A model generated the notes under the pieces. The model ran no database searches. It was not told the DNA's origin and was given only the letters and a program-made list of their open reading frames with translations. Source: Semisulcospira habei (lineage: Eukaryota; Mollusca; Gastropoda; Semisulcospiridae). From it: 64,000 nucleotides of DNA. The stretch spans positions 164,313,894 to 164,377,893 of the forward strand of contig BTPG01000007.1 in NCBI GenBank assembly GCA_036245525.1, in the 5' to 3' direction. Of this stretch, positions 45,667 through 55,770 are shown in pieces (position 1 is the stretch's first letter; each line of letters starts with the position of its first letter). Both the position numbers and the translations under genes were made by a program.

Positions 45667-45761
45667 CTGGAGTAGGTCGTTTTAATGTGTACTATTCCTC
45701 GAGTGGGACTACTCCCGGTACGGGGGGTTTATTTCAGTCATCTCAATTCAGTCAAATTTAC

Positions 45762-46115
45762 TTTCGTGTCAATGTGTCCGCGTCTCCTTTCGAAATCACC
45801 ATGCTTGCTCAACGTTTAACCCAAACAGCCAATCATCAGTTCATACACACAGTTCATTTCATCTCAGTTTAGAGTACTACGATTAAATTTCGTGTCAAAT
45901 ATGTCAGCGACTCCTTTCGAAATCACCATGCTTGCTCAACGTTTAAACCAAACAGCCAATCATCAGTTCAATCAAACAGTTCATCAGTTTCATCTCGGTT
46001 CATTTCACTTCTATTGAATTTCGTGTCAAATATGTCAGCGTCCCCTTAAGAAAATCCTCATGCTTGCTCTACGTTTATAACCAAACAGTCAATCCATCGC
46101 TTGTCAACATTAATC
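45762..46115. repeat. Three tandem ~128-bp units
   Basis: Units start TTCGTGTCAA at 45762, 45889 and 46019 and share CACCATGCTTGCTCAACGTT and CAAACAGCCAATCATCAGTT. Confidence 0.85.
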
Positions 46116-46205
46116 TCCGTGGTCACTTCATTTGAGTCCCCTTGCTCAAACATTTTTACGCTTCCGAAATAAGAATTTGAGGCACAGCTGGAGCCAGTCT
46201 CGGTC

Positions 46206-46271
46206 AGCAAGAGACATAGATTCTCATGAGTCCCTGCGGCCGCGGGGACTCATGAGAATCTATGTCTCTTG
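46206..46271. mobile_element. Family B hairpin
   Basis: A perfect 30-bp stem with a GGCCGC centre. Confidence 0.85.
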
Positions 46272-46279
46272 TTTATTAA

Positions 46280-46800
46280 AGAGCGTGGATGAGGCTCTGT
46301 GCGGTGCACGCATACAGTGAATCGTGTATCTTTCAGGCGGACATATTTGGAGGAACAGCAGAATAAAAGATAGCTTCTAATTTTTCGGCTGGAAAGAAAA
46401 GAAAAAACTTCTAATTTTACGGCTAAAAGAAAAAGATAATAAAGTGCAAGAAAACCTAAAACAATTGTGTTATTGTCTTTTTTTTTTTTTTTTTTTTTTT
46501 TTTCAATTAATGTTCGGAACGTGTCATGTGGTTTGGTATGTCACAGTGGGCTTGAGGCTCGATTGTGACGTTAGTGATTCGTTGTACGTGTGGATTTTAA
46601 CAGTGGATGCACGTCCATGAGCCACTACAATGTCCTAAATGCTCGTGCCCATGGCAATAAAGTTTATCGTGATCTTAAAGCGATCTGCTCTAGGCAATAA
46701 AAGTTAATAGTTCCCGAGGCTCAGTATTTAAAGGGATCGATTCCAGAAAGGTTGAATAGTGTGCAATATCTCATTAATGATAGTATGTTTTAGAAGAGTA
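46280..46800. other. No gene; poly(T) at 46478-46503
   Basis: A 26-base T run (reverse poly(A)) could be the tail of a processed insert on the minus strand; nothing recognisable adjoins it. Confidence 0.4.
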
Positions 46801-46806
46801 ACAAAC

Positions 46807-46978
46807 TTAACCCATTCAGCCCTGACGCCCTACGGCAGGAGATGGGCCGACAGGCGCCAAGCTAATCTGGCACTGCCCTTGAATTATCATGGTCGATCCA
46901 TCTCCTGAAACTGGTGCATAGTCATTAGATGACGCCTCCCAAATTTGGGAAATAAAGCCGTCGGGCTGAATGAGTTAA
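46807..46978. mobile_element. Family A MITE lacking the left hairpin arm
   Basis: Ends are intact (TTAACCCATTCAGCCCTG, GGGCTGAATGAGTTAA), but GATGGGCCGA joins directly to CAGGCGCCAAGC, leaving a 172-bp element. Confidence 0.85.
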
Positions 46979-47186
46979 GAAGATTCAATGTAGTAAAACG
47001 AAAAAAAAACAACAACAACCGTGTCTTCTCTTCTTCTTCTTATCTTCTGTATGCAGAAAAGTTCTCACGACGGCTGCGCACAAGCGGAAACTTCTGTTGC
47101 ACGTGCATACTCATAATTCAATGGATTACGAAAAGGCCGGCAGAACATTATTAGCCGAGACAAGACAACTTGTTGTACCGGCGAAT

Positions 47187-47278
47187 TTTACCCTTTGCGT
47201 GTCGGTAGCGGTTTTAGTCGCGATGATTCCTGAAGGAATCATCGCGACTAAAACCGCTACCGACACGCAAAGGGTTAA
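47187..47278. mobile_element. Family D MITE, complete
   Basis: Reference description for family D. A 92-bp almost perfect palindrome: CCCTTTGCGTGTCGGTAGCG then GTTTTAGTCGCGATGATTCC, loop TGAA, then the complement. TTTA (mutated) and TTAA bound it. The CCCTTTG ends and TTAA sites match piggyBac-type elements. Confidence 0.9.
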
Positions 47279-47451
47279 AGGTCAACATCATTGAAACATA
47301 AAACTGAGCACAAAATATCTACATAATAAAAGAAGTCACATGCCGAACAACTTTTTTCCGAAAAATACTGCCTTTTTTTAATATTGAATAAAATCTACTT
47401 CGAATAAACTTTTGCACCTTCGAAAAGCCCGCTCACGTGACCACATGGCTC

Positions 47452-47475
47452 GTGACGTCAACTGCTGTAGACAAT
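47452..47475 (+). promoter_or_regulatory. CRE-containing motif before the THAP gene
   Basis: GTGACGTCAACTGCTGTAGA then CAAT. It contains the TGACGTCA CRE sequence, and a CACGTG E-box lies at 47434-47439. The same motif, with 21 of 24 bases alike, lies in mirror orientation at 51579-51602. Confidence 0.5.
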
Positions 47476-48033
47476 ATGGAGTCTGATAGTGCCCCTTCTC
47501 TACCAAAATGCAGGAAAACGAAGAGCAGTGGCCTATATTGTGCCGTTGGAGGTTGTACAAACAAACAAGCGGATGGGTTAACATTGCATAGGTTTCCAAA
47601 AAACGAAGACGTGCGAAATAAGTGGGTGAGATTCGTGCAGGAAAAGCGTGTAAACTTCGGTCCGAAGTACGGGACACCAACTGCGTCGTCAACAATTTGC
47701 GCAAAACACTTCGCTGAAGACTGCTACCCCTCAAGTGCCACTTTAATGCGGAGCTTTGGGATGAAAACAATACGGACATTAAAGCCTGGCTCTGTTCCAA
47801 CGATCCAAAGTCCGCGTGCCATTGCAGCAAGCACCTCAACAACAGCAACAGTGACTCAAGTTACTAGTAGTAGGCCTACTAGTACTGCTTCAACTTCAAC
47901 TAGACCTGACAAAACCTGTGCAGTGCCCTCCATCCCTAGCTGCCTCTTTCCCAAGACCAGCAAAAGAGGATGCAGTTTTGAATCGCCAGTCACGATCACG
48001 CCATGCCAAACTCAATTCAGACCAAAAAGGTGA
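47476..48033 (+). CDS. THAP-domain zinc-finger protein
   Basis: The THAP domain binds DNA in P-element-type transposases and in host transcription regulators. Numbering from the upstream ATG at 47437, the zinc ligands are C35 (YCAVGGC), C40, C88 (TICAKHF) and H91. W63 and the closing SVPTI (119-123) complete the signature C-x4-C-x47-C-x2-H. After the domain comes a Ser/Thr-rich linker and a stop at residue 199. I prefer the second ATG at 47476 (MESDSAPS), which has the better context (ACAATATGG); the first would add 13 residues. THAP proteins usually carry more after the domain. A possible AAAAAG|GTGACT donor at 48029 would remove the stop, so the visible frame may be only the first exon. It is convergent with the P2X7-like gene. 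Domain call certain, completeness not. Confidence 0.85.
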   Translation: MESDSAPSLPKCRKTKSSGLYCAVGGCTNKQADGLTLHRFPKNEDVRNKWVRFVQEKRVNFGPKYGTPTASSTICAKHFAEDCYPSSATLMRSFGMKTIRTLKPGSVPTIQSPRAIAASTSTTATVTQVTSSRPTSTASTSTRPDKTCAVPSIPSCLFPKTSKRGCSFESPVTITPCQTQFRPKR

Positions 48034-48290
48034 CTGCCAAGCGTGAAACTCAATTGAAATGGACTTTGCATCTAGGGTTCACGAGCATTTACTCAGATTG
48101 TATCGCTTGTTACCAATCTTATTCTCCGCTCTATTTCGTTTGTCATATTAATTTTTTAAAAATTACTTTACTATTTTTTAATTTTGCCGTCAATTTTTGT
48201 GTACAGGTGTGCATTAGTTGGTCAAGTATGTATGTGCTCAAATGTCAAATGTGTGACATACTTTGATACTTGAATGCTTAAATGTGTGTG
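48034..48290. other. No gene recognised
   Basis: T-rich sequence after the THAP stop, with no AATAAA close by. It may be an intron if the donor at 48029 is used. Confidence 0.4.
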
Positions 48291-48293
48291 TAC

Positions 48294-48690
48294 GGGGTGG
48301 TCCGTGGCGCAGTGGTTAAGGCGCCTGCCACCAATGCTAAAGGTGCGAGGTTCGATACCTGGTTTCGGCGTCGGATTTTTCTCTTCTAGTAAGTGTCACC
48401 GTTAATTCGGGCGGACCGCCGGGGGTTCTTTCTCCGGGTACTCCGGTTCTTCCTCCCCCTCCACTTTGGTACCGGTTTCAGGCCACTTTATAAATTTCAA
48501 ATACAAGCGATCAAAATTTCTGAAAACTCAGTAGCTGAGCTGACCCTTTGCACAACGTGAATGTCCTGTGTTTGTCTTGTACTATTTTTGTCGTCAGAGT
48601 GAATGCGTGTGTCACGTGAGCGTGCGTGTTGGGTGCAGTTCGCGGCGCTTTGAGCCGATTCGCCGAAACATTATTATTATTATTATATTA
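48294..48690 (+). mobile_element. tRNA-derived SINE, full length
   Basis: The head GGTCCGTGGCGCAGTGGTTA AGGCGCCTGCC carries box A, and GGTTCGATACC is box B; together they resemble a tRNA-Leu/Ser-like gene. The body has GGGGGTTCTTTCTCCGGGTA and CTCAGTAGCTGAGCTGACC. The tail is (ATT)n at 48668-48690. The best-preserved of the three copies in this window. Confidence 0.85.
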
Positions 48691-49248
48691 CTTCTTTGAG
48701 ACAACTTTTTACAGGTATTGACTTTCAGTGGTAAATTTAACTGTTAGCTAATCAGCTAATGGTCTGTGTGGGGGACTAATGATTGTGCTTTTCATTATCT
48801 GATAGACTGGATGATATCTGAAAGAATGGATGAATGTGCCTGTGAATGTATGTGTGTGTGCGTAGATGGTTGGTTACTTGAGACAAGATGGAACGTAAAT
48901 GAAAATTGAAGAGTAAGTTTGTTGAATTTATTATAAATATAGTTGTGTACTGTAGAATGTTTGTTTACATTACTTGATGACAAGAGTTTGAAAAGAGCAG
49001 ACCTGGCTCTGCAAGTGAGAACCTATAACTACTGGTTTCTATGACTTTGAGGTATGAATGAGGTATCAGACATTACCACACAATCTAAATATGAAGTAAA
49101 TCTTTCCACTTTCGCCATCCAAAGTGACACAAAAACCAGGGTGGGTTTCACAATGGCAGTATTAACTTCATTTTATTTAGAAACTTTTTATATACATTCC
49201 AAAATGGTAAAAGCCAAAAATACTCCCACACACCTTGCACACAACACA

Positions 49249-49387
49249 CAGTCAAAGCCGGATAGTACGACATGCCCGGGAACTTCAAAATCGTGTCGTT
49301 ATCCGGCTGATGTGTCCAACGGGCCGGATATAGGTTTTGTGTCTTTATATCTGGCTGTTGTTATATCGTACTAACCGGCTTTGACTG
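49249..49387. mobile_element. pogo/Tigger-like MITE
   Basis: CAGTCAAAGCCGGATAGTAC at the left and (reverse) CAGTCAAAGCCGGTTAGTAC at the right. The interior has GTCGTTATCCGGCTG and TATATCTGGC motifs. The CAGTNAA ends with ATAACGA-like repeats recall Tigger elements. Confidence 0.7.
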
Positions 49388-49637
49388 TGTTGCCACTACA
49401 TGTATGTTACAAACTACACATGATTTTAGTGTTGCACTTCTGTTTCATAATTATAAATAAATGCAAACACACTTCTTTTTTTTTAAACCAGCGCGTAAAA
49501 CAAGCTGAACAGACTACAAACACACATCAAAATGTTTTTTTTGTCCATGTAATAATAATAATGACAGTATATTATGAATATATTGGAAACACATAAGGAT
49601 GCAAAAATGGGCCAGTGCTGTCAAATGTATTGTCACA

Positions 49638-49797
49638 TTATTCTGGGTCCCTATAACCAGTGTACTGCCCATCTGCGCTCGGAAACTGTTTCCGGATTCT
49701 TGTTACCGCACAAGCTGGTAAGGTGACCCTGATGTCCCTCCCCAGCCACTTCCAGATCCACCGCACAAGCATGCGGTAAGCTACATACCGATACCGC
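49638..49797 (-). pseudogene. P2X7-like protein, exon 3
   Basis: The acceptor TTTCTTTCCAG precedes the exon and the phase (GA|G) fits exon 2. It encodes RYRYVAYRMLVRWIWKWLG, then a segment ending FPSADGQYTGYRDPE and a stop. The order Y..YR..VRW.W..LG...RV.LP.C....IR..FP...G.Y.G is the C-terminal end of the zinc-binding ballast-like domain shared by P2X7 receptors and many invertebrate P2X7-like proteins. The exon itself is intact. Confidence 0.8.
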
Positions 49798-49861
49798 CTG
49801 GAAAGAAAAACAAGCATACAATAATAATATACAGTAATAACGACAGTAAACAATCAATGTG

Positions 49862-49990
49862 CAGTCAAAGCCGGTTAGTACAACGTCGGATATAACGACA
49901 TCCGGATATGAAGACACAAAAAGCTGGGTCCCGGCCAAAATCCTTATATTCGGCCCGTTGGATAATATGTCAACCGGATATAACGACACA
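49862..49990 (+). mobile_element. pogo/Tigger-like MITE, second copy
   Basis: CAGTCAAAGCCGGTTAGTAC then GTCGGATATAACGACATCCG. It lies in intron 2 of the P2X7-like gene. Its right terminal repeat is absent. Confidence 0.6.
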
Positions 49991-50426
49991 ATTTTGAAGG
50001 TCACTGGCGTGTCTCTAAATATTACTTTTTCTCAGAATTAGCACATGCAAATAAATTAAATATCTTGACATCAAAATAAATGAATGACAATTTTATTTTT
50101 TTATTTTATTACTGTTGTTGTTCAAAACATCCCAGTAATTTCCACTTTAAGTCAAATCTTAAAACCTATCTCGAAAATATTTCTGTTAAAACTTAAATGT
50201 GGCATCGTAAATTTATATATATATTTTTTTGGCTAATGTATAAATATCTAACATCATCTCATTGACCACCACCCCCACCCCACATCTCCCACCTTGCTTT
50301 TCTTAATACGAATGTGTGTGTAATTATCTGTATGTATGACTTTTATTAATGTGTGAGAGTGTGCTTTAAATTGAATTGTTATTCAGGAAAATGCACGGTA
50401 TAAATTTTCTTTATTATTATAATTTT

Positions 50427-50672
50427 AAGATCTCATCCATCTTTGACACCTTACTTTCTAATTCGAGCTATCTCTAATTTTCAACTCTAACCCTAGCCCA
50501 AACCCTAACCCTAAAATTGAATTTAACGGTTTGTCCTTTATCCTAACCCCTCAGCCTGACTTAAATCGGATTCAGAGTTAGGGTTTGGGCTAGTGTTAGA
50601 TTTGAAAATTAGCGATCGCTTGAATTAGAGAGTAAGGTGTCAAATATAGGTGAGATCCTAATTTTATTAGTA
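50427..50672. mobile_element. Foldback MITE in intron 2 of the P2X7-like gene
   Basis: Arms of about 85 bp (50427-50515 and 50570-50672) share GACACCTTACTNTCTAATTC and CTAGCCCAAACCCTAAC in inverse orientation, with scattered mismatches. The CCCTAA runs at its centre are part of the arm and are not a telomeric array. Confidence 0.7.
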
Positions 50673-50753
50673 GTATTATTTATTTGTGTATATTTATGAC
50701 ACAAACCTATTTATAGCATCATGATTACAATTTATAACGGAAATATAACTTAC

Positions 50754-50969
50754 TCGTTAGCATCCTGTATAGCTCTCCCATACTGCTGGTTGTACCAGGA
50801 ATAGCAGGTCTCTAAGACGTAGAGGTCCAAGCACACTGAGCTGAAGCCAGGATGGTCGGTGATGCAGCCCACTCCTGCGCTTACTGTCAGTGATTCCATT
50901 TCTGGAATTTCTTAACAACAGCGGCATTCCCGGATCGAGCCCATGCCAACACAGTTTGCACACTGACAC
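50754..50969 (-). pseudogene. P2X7-like protein, exon 2, with in-frame stop
   Basis: In phase with exon 1 (TG|G makes the conserved Trp). The frame encodes WCQCANCVGMGSIRECRCC, a TAA at 50912-50914 (codon 102), then EIPEM and GCITDHPGFSSVCLDLYVLE. The cysteines and histidine (C84, C86, C89, C98, C100, C101, C118, H122, C129) match the zinc-binding pattern WC.C..C......CC.E....CIT.H..F...CL of the P2X7 C-terminal domain. The residue before E is normally a sense codon, so one substitution (for example CAA or AAA to TAA) has broken an otherwise intact exon. It ends at AACGA|GTAAGT. Confidence 0.85.
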
Positions 50970-51367
50970 CTGCACACACACAATTTTTTACAAGGTCAGT
51001 TCAACTTCAAGTTCTTTGCAGTCTACAAGCTACTGAAACGGACTATCATGGTAGTGACTAATAGGTCTAGGCAAAACAATAAATTATAATCCATTGGAAT
51101 AACACACACACACACATTTGTGTACTCATTTGGCTAGTTTTAGTGAGGGGGACTGCTAGCAATGATTGAGTGGGACCATGACTGTATGAATTGCAATCAA
51201 GAGCGAAAGTTAAAACATCGCACAACTTTACAAATTATTGACTGCAAAACAAGTTCTACCGCCATCGATTCAACATACATATGTACGAGTAACTTGAATA
51301 AGACTAGCCACACACTATATAACATCATAGACATAGCTCTTTGATAACATGTAAACAAGTTTCTTAC

Positions 51368-51615
51368 CAGTTGGTAAACAGCATGCGTTCGAGAGACTCG
51401 CTCAAATCGTCTCTGTCGGGTGCTTCTTCAAACTCGGCATTGGGCAGCTCAGCCTCAGGTTCAAACTGATATGGTTGCACAGTGTTAATAGGGTCATTCA
51501 CACATCCAAACTCACTGCTGTAACACGACAGATCGAGTAAAGAAGCTTGTCTCGCTTGTAACTTCTTCGCAGTCGGCCATTGTATACAGCTGCTGACGTC
51601 ACTGCGAGGGGACAT
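51368..51615 (-). pseudogene. P2X7-like protein, exon 1
   Basis: The ATG at 51615 starts an 82-residue exon with a divergent N-terminus followed by NTVQPYQFEPEAE (about residues 44-56). QPY.FEP is the usual lead-in to the P2X7-like domain in invertebrate proteins. An acidic stretch follows, and the exon ends at AACTG|GTAAGA. With exons 2 and 3 the product would be about 207 residues with no P2X channel domain: the soluble ballast-like domain only. Such stand-alone genes are abundant in some cnidarian and mollusc genomes (from memory), which suggests they spread as or with mobile DNA. I call the locus a recent pseudogene because of the stop in exon 2. Confidence 0.8.
51579..51602 (-). promoter_or_regulatory. 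Mirror copy of the THAP 5' motif
   Basis: On the minus strand GTGACGTCAGCAGCTGTATA then CAAT, including a TGACGTCA CRE. Here it overlaps the first codons of the P2X7-like frame. The true start may therefore lie further in, or the motif is a transposon end. Confidence 0.5.
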
Positions 51616-51619
51616 CAGC

Positions 51620-52140
51620 GATAGCTGCGTTTCAGATTATTACTTCCCTTACCCTTAATTACAGGTAGGAAATCCCACTTTCAGTGATCGATATCTATTA
51701 AACGGTAGAGCTTTGCTTACCGATTTTTTTGCATCTGGTATTATTTAGTAAAGTTCTTTCAGCAGAAACTTTTTCACCAAGCACTGTGGTTGACCTGAAT
51801 CAATGTCCGCCCTTTAACTATCGGCTAAGCGAGAATAAGCTGTTGACTCTCGGCTAAGCTGAATTAACTCTTTCCATCCTAACTTTCCCGTCCCTTAAGA
51901 AAACACCCGACAACAACAAAAACCGACCTACATTAAGTTACAATTACAAACTCAATAATAGGCCTAGTTTAAACGTGTATTTTTGTTAAACCTGCATTTC
52001 TTGCAAAAAGTTAAACCTGCATTTCTGGTAATGGACCATTGTTGACACAGGCACGCCACCCAGAAGATTATCACTGTGTACGAGTGCCCAATAAGGCAAA
52101 CCACTTTAACCACTTTAACATGTGTTATTTGAGCGGAACT
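51620..52140. other. No gene recognised
   Basis: AT-leaning sequence upstream of the P2X7-like gene; no repeat family was identified. Confidence 0.4.
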
Positions 52141-52147
52141 GAAGAAT

Positions 52148-52337
52148 TTAACCCCTTCACCGCCGAGAAAAACTGAATACCACTCAGCTGCATAGAAGGT
52201 GGCGCATAGGGATCTATGCCTCTTGGTTAGACCAAATTGCATCTATGTTCCTTGGACGGTGGTGGCTTTTGGTCGCTGAAGGAAGAAAAGATTGCAAAAA
52301 GAAAATATGCGTCCGGTGGCAGGGAAGAAATAAAGCA
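52148..52337. mobile_element. Family B MITE, left arm lost
   Basis: TTAACCCCTTCACCGCC is intact. Only the right arm GGGATCTATGCCTCTTGG remains of the hairpin. The right end GTCCGGTGGCAGGGAAGAAA lacks a clear TTAA. Confidence 0.75.
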
Positions 52338-52444
52338 GTGCATTTTAACAACGTCGCCATTGTGGCTGTGACGCCAATACTTCAATACAGACAACTGACA
52401 TCCAGACCAGAAGGTGTCAGACGTGTCAAATGCACAGAAATATT

Positions 52445-52526
52445 TAGGTGTTGGTAGCGGTCTCTGTCGCAATGATTCCTGCAGGAATCATCGCGACAAA
52501 AACCGCTACCCGCGCAAAGGGTTAAA
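52445..52526. mobile_element. Family D MITE
   Basis: GTTGGTAGCGGTCTCTGTCG pairs with CGCGACAAAAACCGCTACC; the right end is CGCAAAGGGTTAA. Confidence 0.8.
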
Positions 52527-52649
52527 CCCAAGGAAGAAAGAAACGCCTTTCTTGTAAGTTCTTCCGAAGCTTCTTTTCAAGCTTCTGAAAAACAAGGCCA
52601 AAACGACAAACATATTAGTTTTTCGGACGCGTGTTTTTCTTTCTTTTTT

Positions 52650-52785
52650 GATCGTCTTATTCTATACCTGCGTATTTCTCTGTGGGCTGGCGATTGGCGG
52701 GTGCCTGATAGGCGGTGGCAGGGGATCTAACTGTCTGTCCGGCGCTGAGTGATTCCTCTTGGTTTGTGTACAATTCTGCCAGCGC
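52650..52785 (-). repeat. Conserved dispersed repeat R105, copy 3
   Basis: Inverse of 16466-16615; includes GATCGTCTTATTCTATACCT and TTGGTTTGTGTAC. Confidence 0.75.
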
Positions 52786-53181
52786 TAGCCTCACCTATCT
52801 GGTTTGTGAGTTTCTTTACAGGACATTTCTAATACTAGCAATACTACCACCCATTCGTGTTTTCTTTTTCCAGCGAAGGGAGACAAATCTCGCACTCGCA
52901 GACGGACAAACAAAGCGTGTATAAACATTGCGTACAACTCTATCGTGTTTTTTTTTTTTTTCCCTCTAATTTGGGGGTGCTGAGGGGAAGGGGGAAGGTA
53001 GAGACAAGGGGGTCACTGAAGGACGAATGGAAAAAGAACGGTTTGGTTCCAATTAACATGCGGACAGTAATTACTATATGAGATCACGGGGCGTTTCTGT
53101 GCTACTTTTCTCAAGGCACAAAAATAAAATGAGAATGCGTAATGATATTTAAGTGTTAAGCGAGACAAAAAAACAAACAAC

Positions 53182-53189
<8 letters not shown>

Positions 53190-53261
<72 letters not shown>

Positions 53262-53288
53262 AGGAGAGAGAGAGAGATTTAGAGAGAG

Positions 53289-53370
<82 letters not shown>
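53190..53370. repeat. Interrupted (GA)n microsatellite
   Basis: Three GA blocks broken by G runs and TT. Confidence 0.95.
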
Positions 53371-53373
<3 letters not shown>

Positions 53374-53415
53374 CGTTATAAACCTGATATAGATAAAGCA
53401 ACTCAGATATAAATA

Positions 53416-53592
53416 CAGTAAACTTCGTATATAACAAATCGGTAGAGGACCGTATTGTTCTTGTAATTATATTCAAAGTTGAAAGTTATAAGTGAAGTAA
53501 CTGGATAGAAAGAGTGTCGTCGTGACCTATGGAAAAGTGTCTCTATATCCGGTTTTTGATATATCCGACCTTGCTATAACCGAAGTTGACTG
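53416..53592. mobile_element. pogo/Tigger-like MITE, complete
   Basis: TA flanks both sides (53414-53415, 53593-53594). The terminal repeats are CAGTAAACTTCGTATATAAC and (reverse) CAGTCAACTTCGGTTATAGC. 177 bp, no coding capacity. Confidence 0.75.
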
Positions 53593-53775
53593 TATAACAG
53601 TCGATAACTACTGAGAAAATAACACGTTTATACGAATAAATAAATAAAAAAAATTAACAAAGCCTAGACGTGTTGTATCCAGATACTCGGCATAAAGCCT
53701 CGTCCATAGGAATGCAGCACTTCTCGAATGCGCTAAGCGTCTATGAATGTGTGATGGTCTGCAACCAATATACAT

Positions 53776-53867
53776 TTAACCCGTTGGCTGTCGGTAGAGC
53801 TTTTTGTCGCGATGATTCCTTCAGGAATCATTGCGACAAAAAGCACTACCGACAGTCAAAGGGTTAA
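53776..53867. mobile_element. Family D MITE, complete
   Basis: TTAA on both sides, 92 bp, ends CCCGTTGGCTGTCGG and CCGACAGTCAAAGGG. Confidence 0.9.
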
Positions 53868-53879
53868 TTACGGAGCGAC

Positions 53880-54300
53880 ACTGAATGCACGCCGCCATCG
53901 TTGATATCAAAGTACCATTAAGCGTAAATAGGAAGACAAATTTCTGTTTGTTATGCTTTCTCGACATGCCTAATGAACCTCAATAGGCAGTCTGAGCACG
54001 CAGCAATCGCATTTGTTTATTCTGCGCAGCCCGTTAGCGCCTCAATTATATTTTAGCTCAACTTTACTCGTGTAGACAGCTTTGGGTGGAGTTATTGTCA
54101 AATTAATTACTTGATATTAAGACAAAGTGTGCTAAACTAGATTCTCCTGTGTCTAAATGAACCGTTGCTAGATCCGTACGTAGGGTTTCGTAACCACCTG
54201 TTGCAGAAGTGTTTCTCTGAACAGGCAGGGCGGTAATGGGCTTTTCAGGTGTGAAATAAAAGCAGACGTAGGGAGGGGAGGTGGGGAGAGGGGGGGGGGA
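53880..54300. other. No gene recognised
   Basis: Unassigned sequence ending in a G-rich tract. Confidence 0.4.
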
Positions 54301-54323
54301 GGGGTGTTGGGGGAGCTTGGGAG

Positions 54324-54402
54324 TGTTGGGTCCCAACCTCGGCCTCGACCCAACCTCGGCCTCTGGCCGAGGTTAGGTCGACGCCGAGGTTGGGACCCAA
54401 CA
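54324..54402. repeat. Palindrome beside a giant compound microsatellite
   Basis: TGTTGGGTCCCAACCTCGGC pairs with GCCGAGGTTGGGACCCAACA; the inner AACCTCGGCC/GGCCGAGGTT also pairs. It is not one of the named families, though the GGCC-rich centre recalls family E. Confidence 0.75.
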
Positions 54403-54409
54403 GGGAGCC

Positions 54410-54735
<326 letters not shown>

Positions 54736-55109
54736 GGCCGCGGAGAATAGGAAGAAGAACAAATCACCCTCTCTCAAGGAATGTTTGACTAACAGCTCAA
54801 ACCGGACCGCAGGACTAATAGGTTCTATACACGATTCGCAAATAGGCTGGGTTCACACTCATTCAGTACAACTGCGTGAAGCTAGAAGATGTTGATGAGA
54901 CCAGAAAGCAGTTCGCTTCAGACGAGATGGGATATGACGTGTCTTCAAACATGACATCATAAAATGATCATATTGTATACTACTCACAATAAATTAAGAG
55001 TCACCCTGAAGAAAAAAAATTGGTCTTGATTTCACGAAAAGCACAACTCTGTCAATTAAAAAAAAAATTAATGTCGCGGAATGTTGGAGTATGTCTATGC
55101 CCCAATAGC

Positions 55110-55192
55110 AACACGTCCTCGGCCCCACGACAGCCGCAGTGAGCCACACTGCGACCGTCGTGGGCCCGCGGACCTTTGCTTACTGGGTGTAT
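55110..55192. mobile_element. Family E foldback
   Basis: CACGTCCTCGGCCCCACGAC and its partner; right end GGACCTTTGCTTACTGGG. Confidence 0.7.
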
Positions 55193-55650
55193 AGTCTTGT
55201 CCAAACATTCCACAATTTCGTTGACAGAGTTGTTTTTATTTGAAATTATGACGTTTGTTTACGGTGGTCCTTAACTCACTGTGTGTAGTATATAATTATG
55301 ATTTCATGAAGTCATGTGAAGCATTCATATAATTAGCTGGTAAATTTTACATCTTTTTTCGAATGTAAAACGGCTGTACTCTAACACTAGCCTCTGTCCA
55401 AAAACAGAACTAGATTATTCGTAATTAACACGTGTGGCTGAATCAGAACTACGTCAAACTACAAGTATTTGTGTATTGCGTCATTGTTGGACAACAAAAA
55501 AAAACAAACAACAACCACATAACGGTCCGCAGATAGCGAACAAGCAGCTGCAATCTGACGGAGCTGTGTGTTTGCTGCAGGTGCTTCGGATAACTTAAAA
55601 CTGTGATCATCAACTCCGATTAACTTGATGCCTTGCATATAGGCAACCCA
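55193..55650. other. No gene recognised
   Basis: AT-rich unassigned sequence. Confidence 0.35.
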
Positions 55651-55770
55651 GTAAGGAAAACTGCTTCCGGCACAAAGGTCCTAGGGCCGAGGTCGGCCGC
55701 CATGGACCCGCGCACAGTCGTGCGCGGGCCTACCCAGCGGCCGATGCCGGCCCTAGGACTTTTGCCTCAA
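55651..55770. mobile_element. Family E foldback
   Basis: CCCAGTAAGGAAAACTG at the left, then AAGGTCCTAGGGCCGAGGTC paired with GGCCGATGCCGGCCCTAGGA. The CCGCGCAC/GTGCGCGG centre is perfect. Confidence 0.7.

Noticed and set aside
47378..47848. 156-residue minus-strand frame over the THAP gene
   Set aside because: It is the antisense of the THAP domain; the plus frame has all four zinc ligands.
50490..50515. Second telomeric array (CCCTAACCCTAA)
   Set aside because: Only two units, and they form part of the inverted arms of a foldback element.
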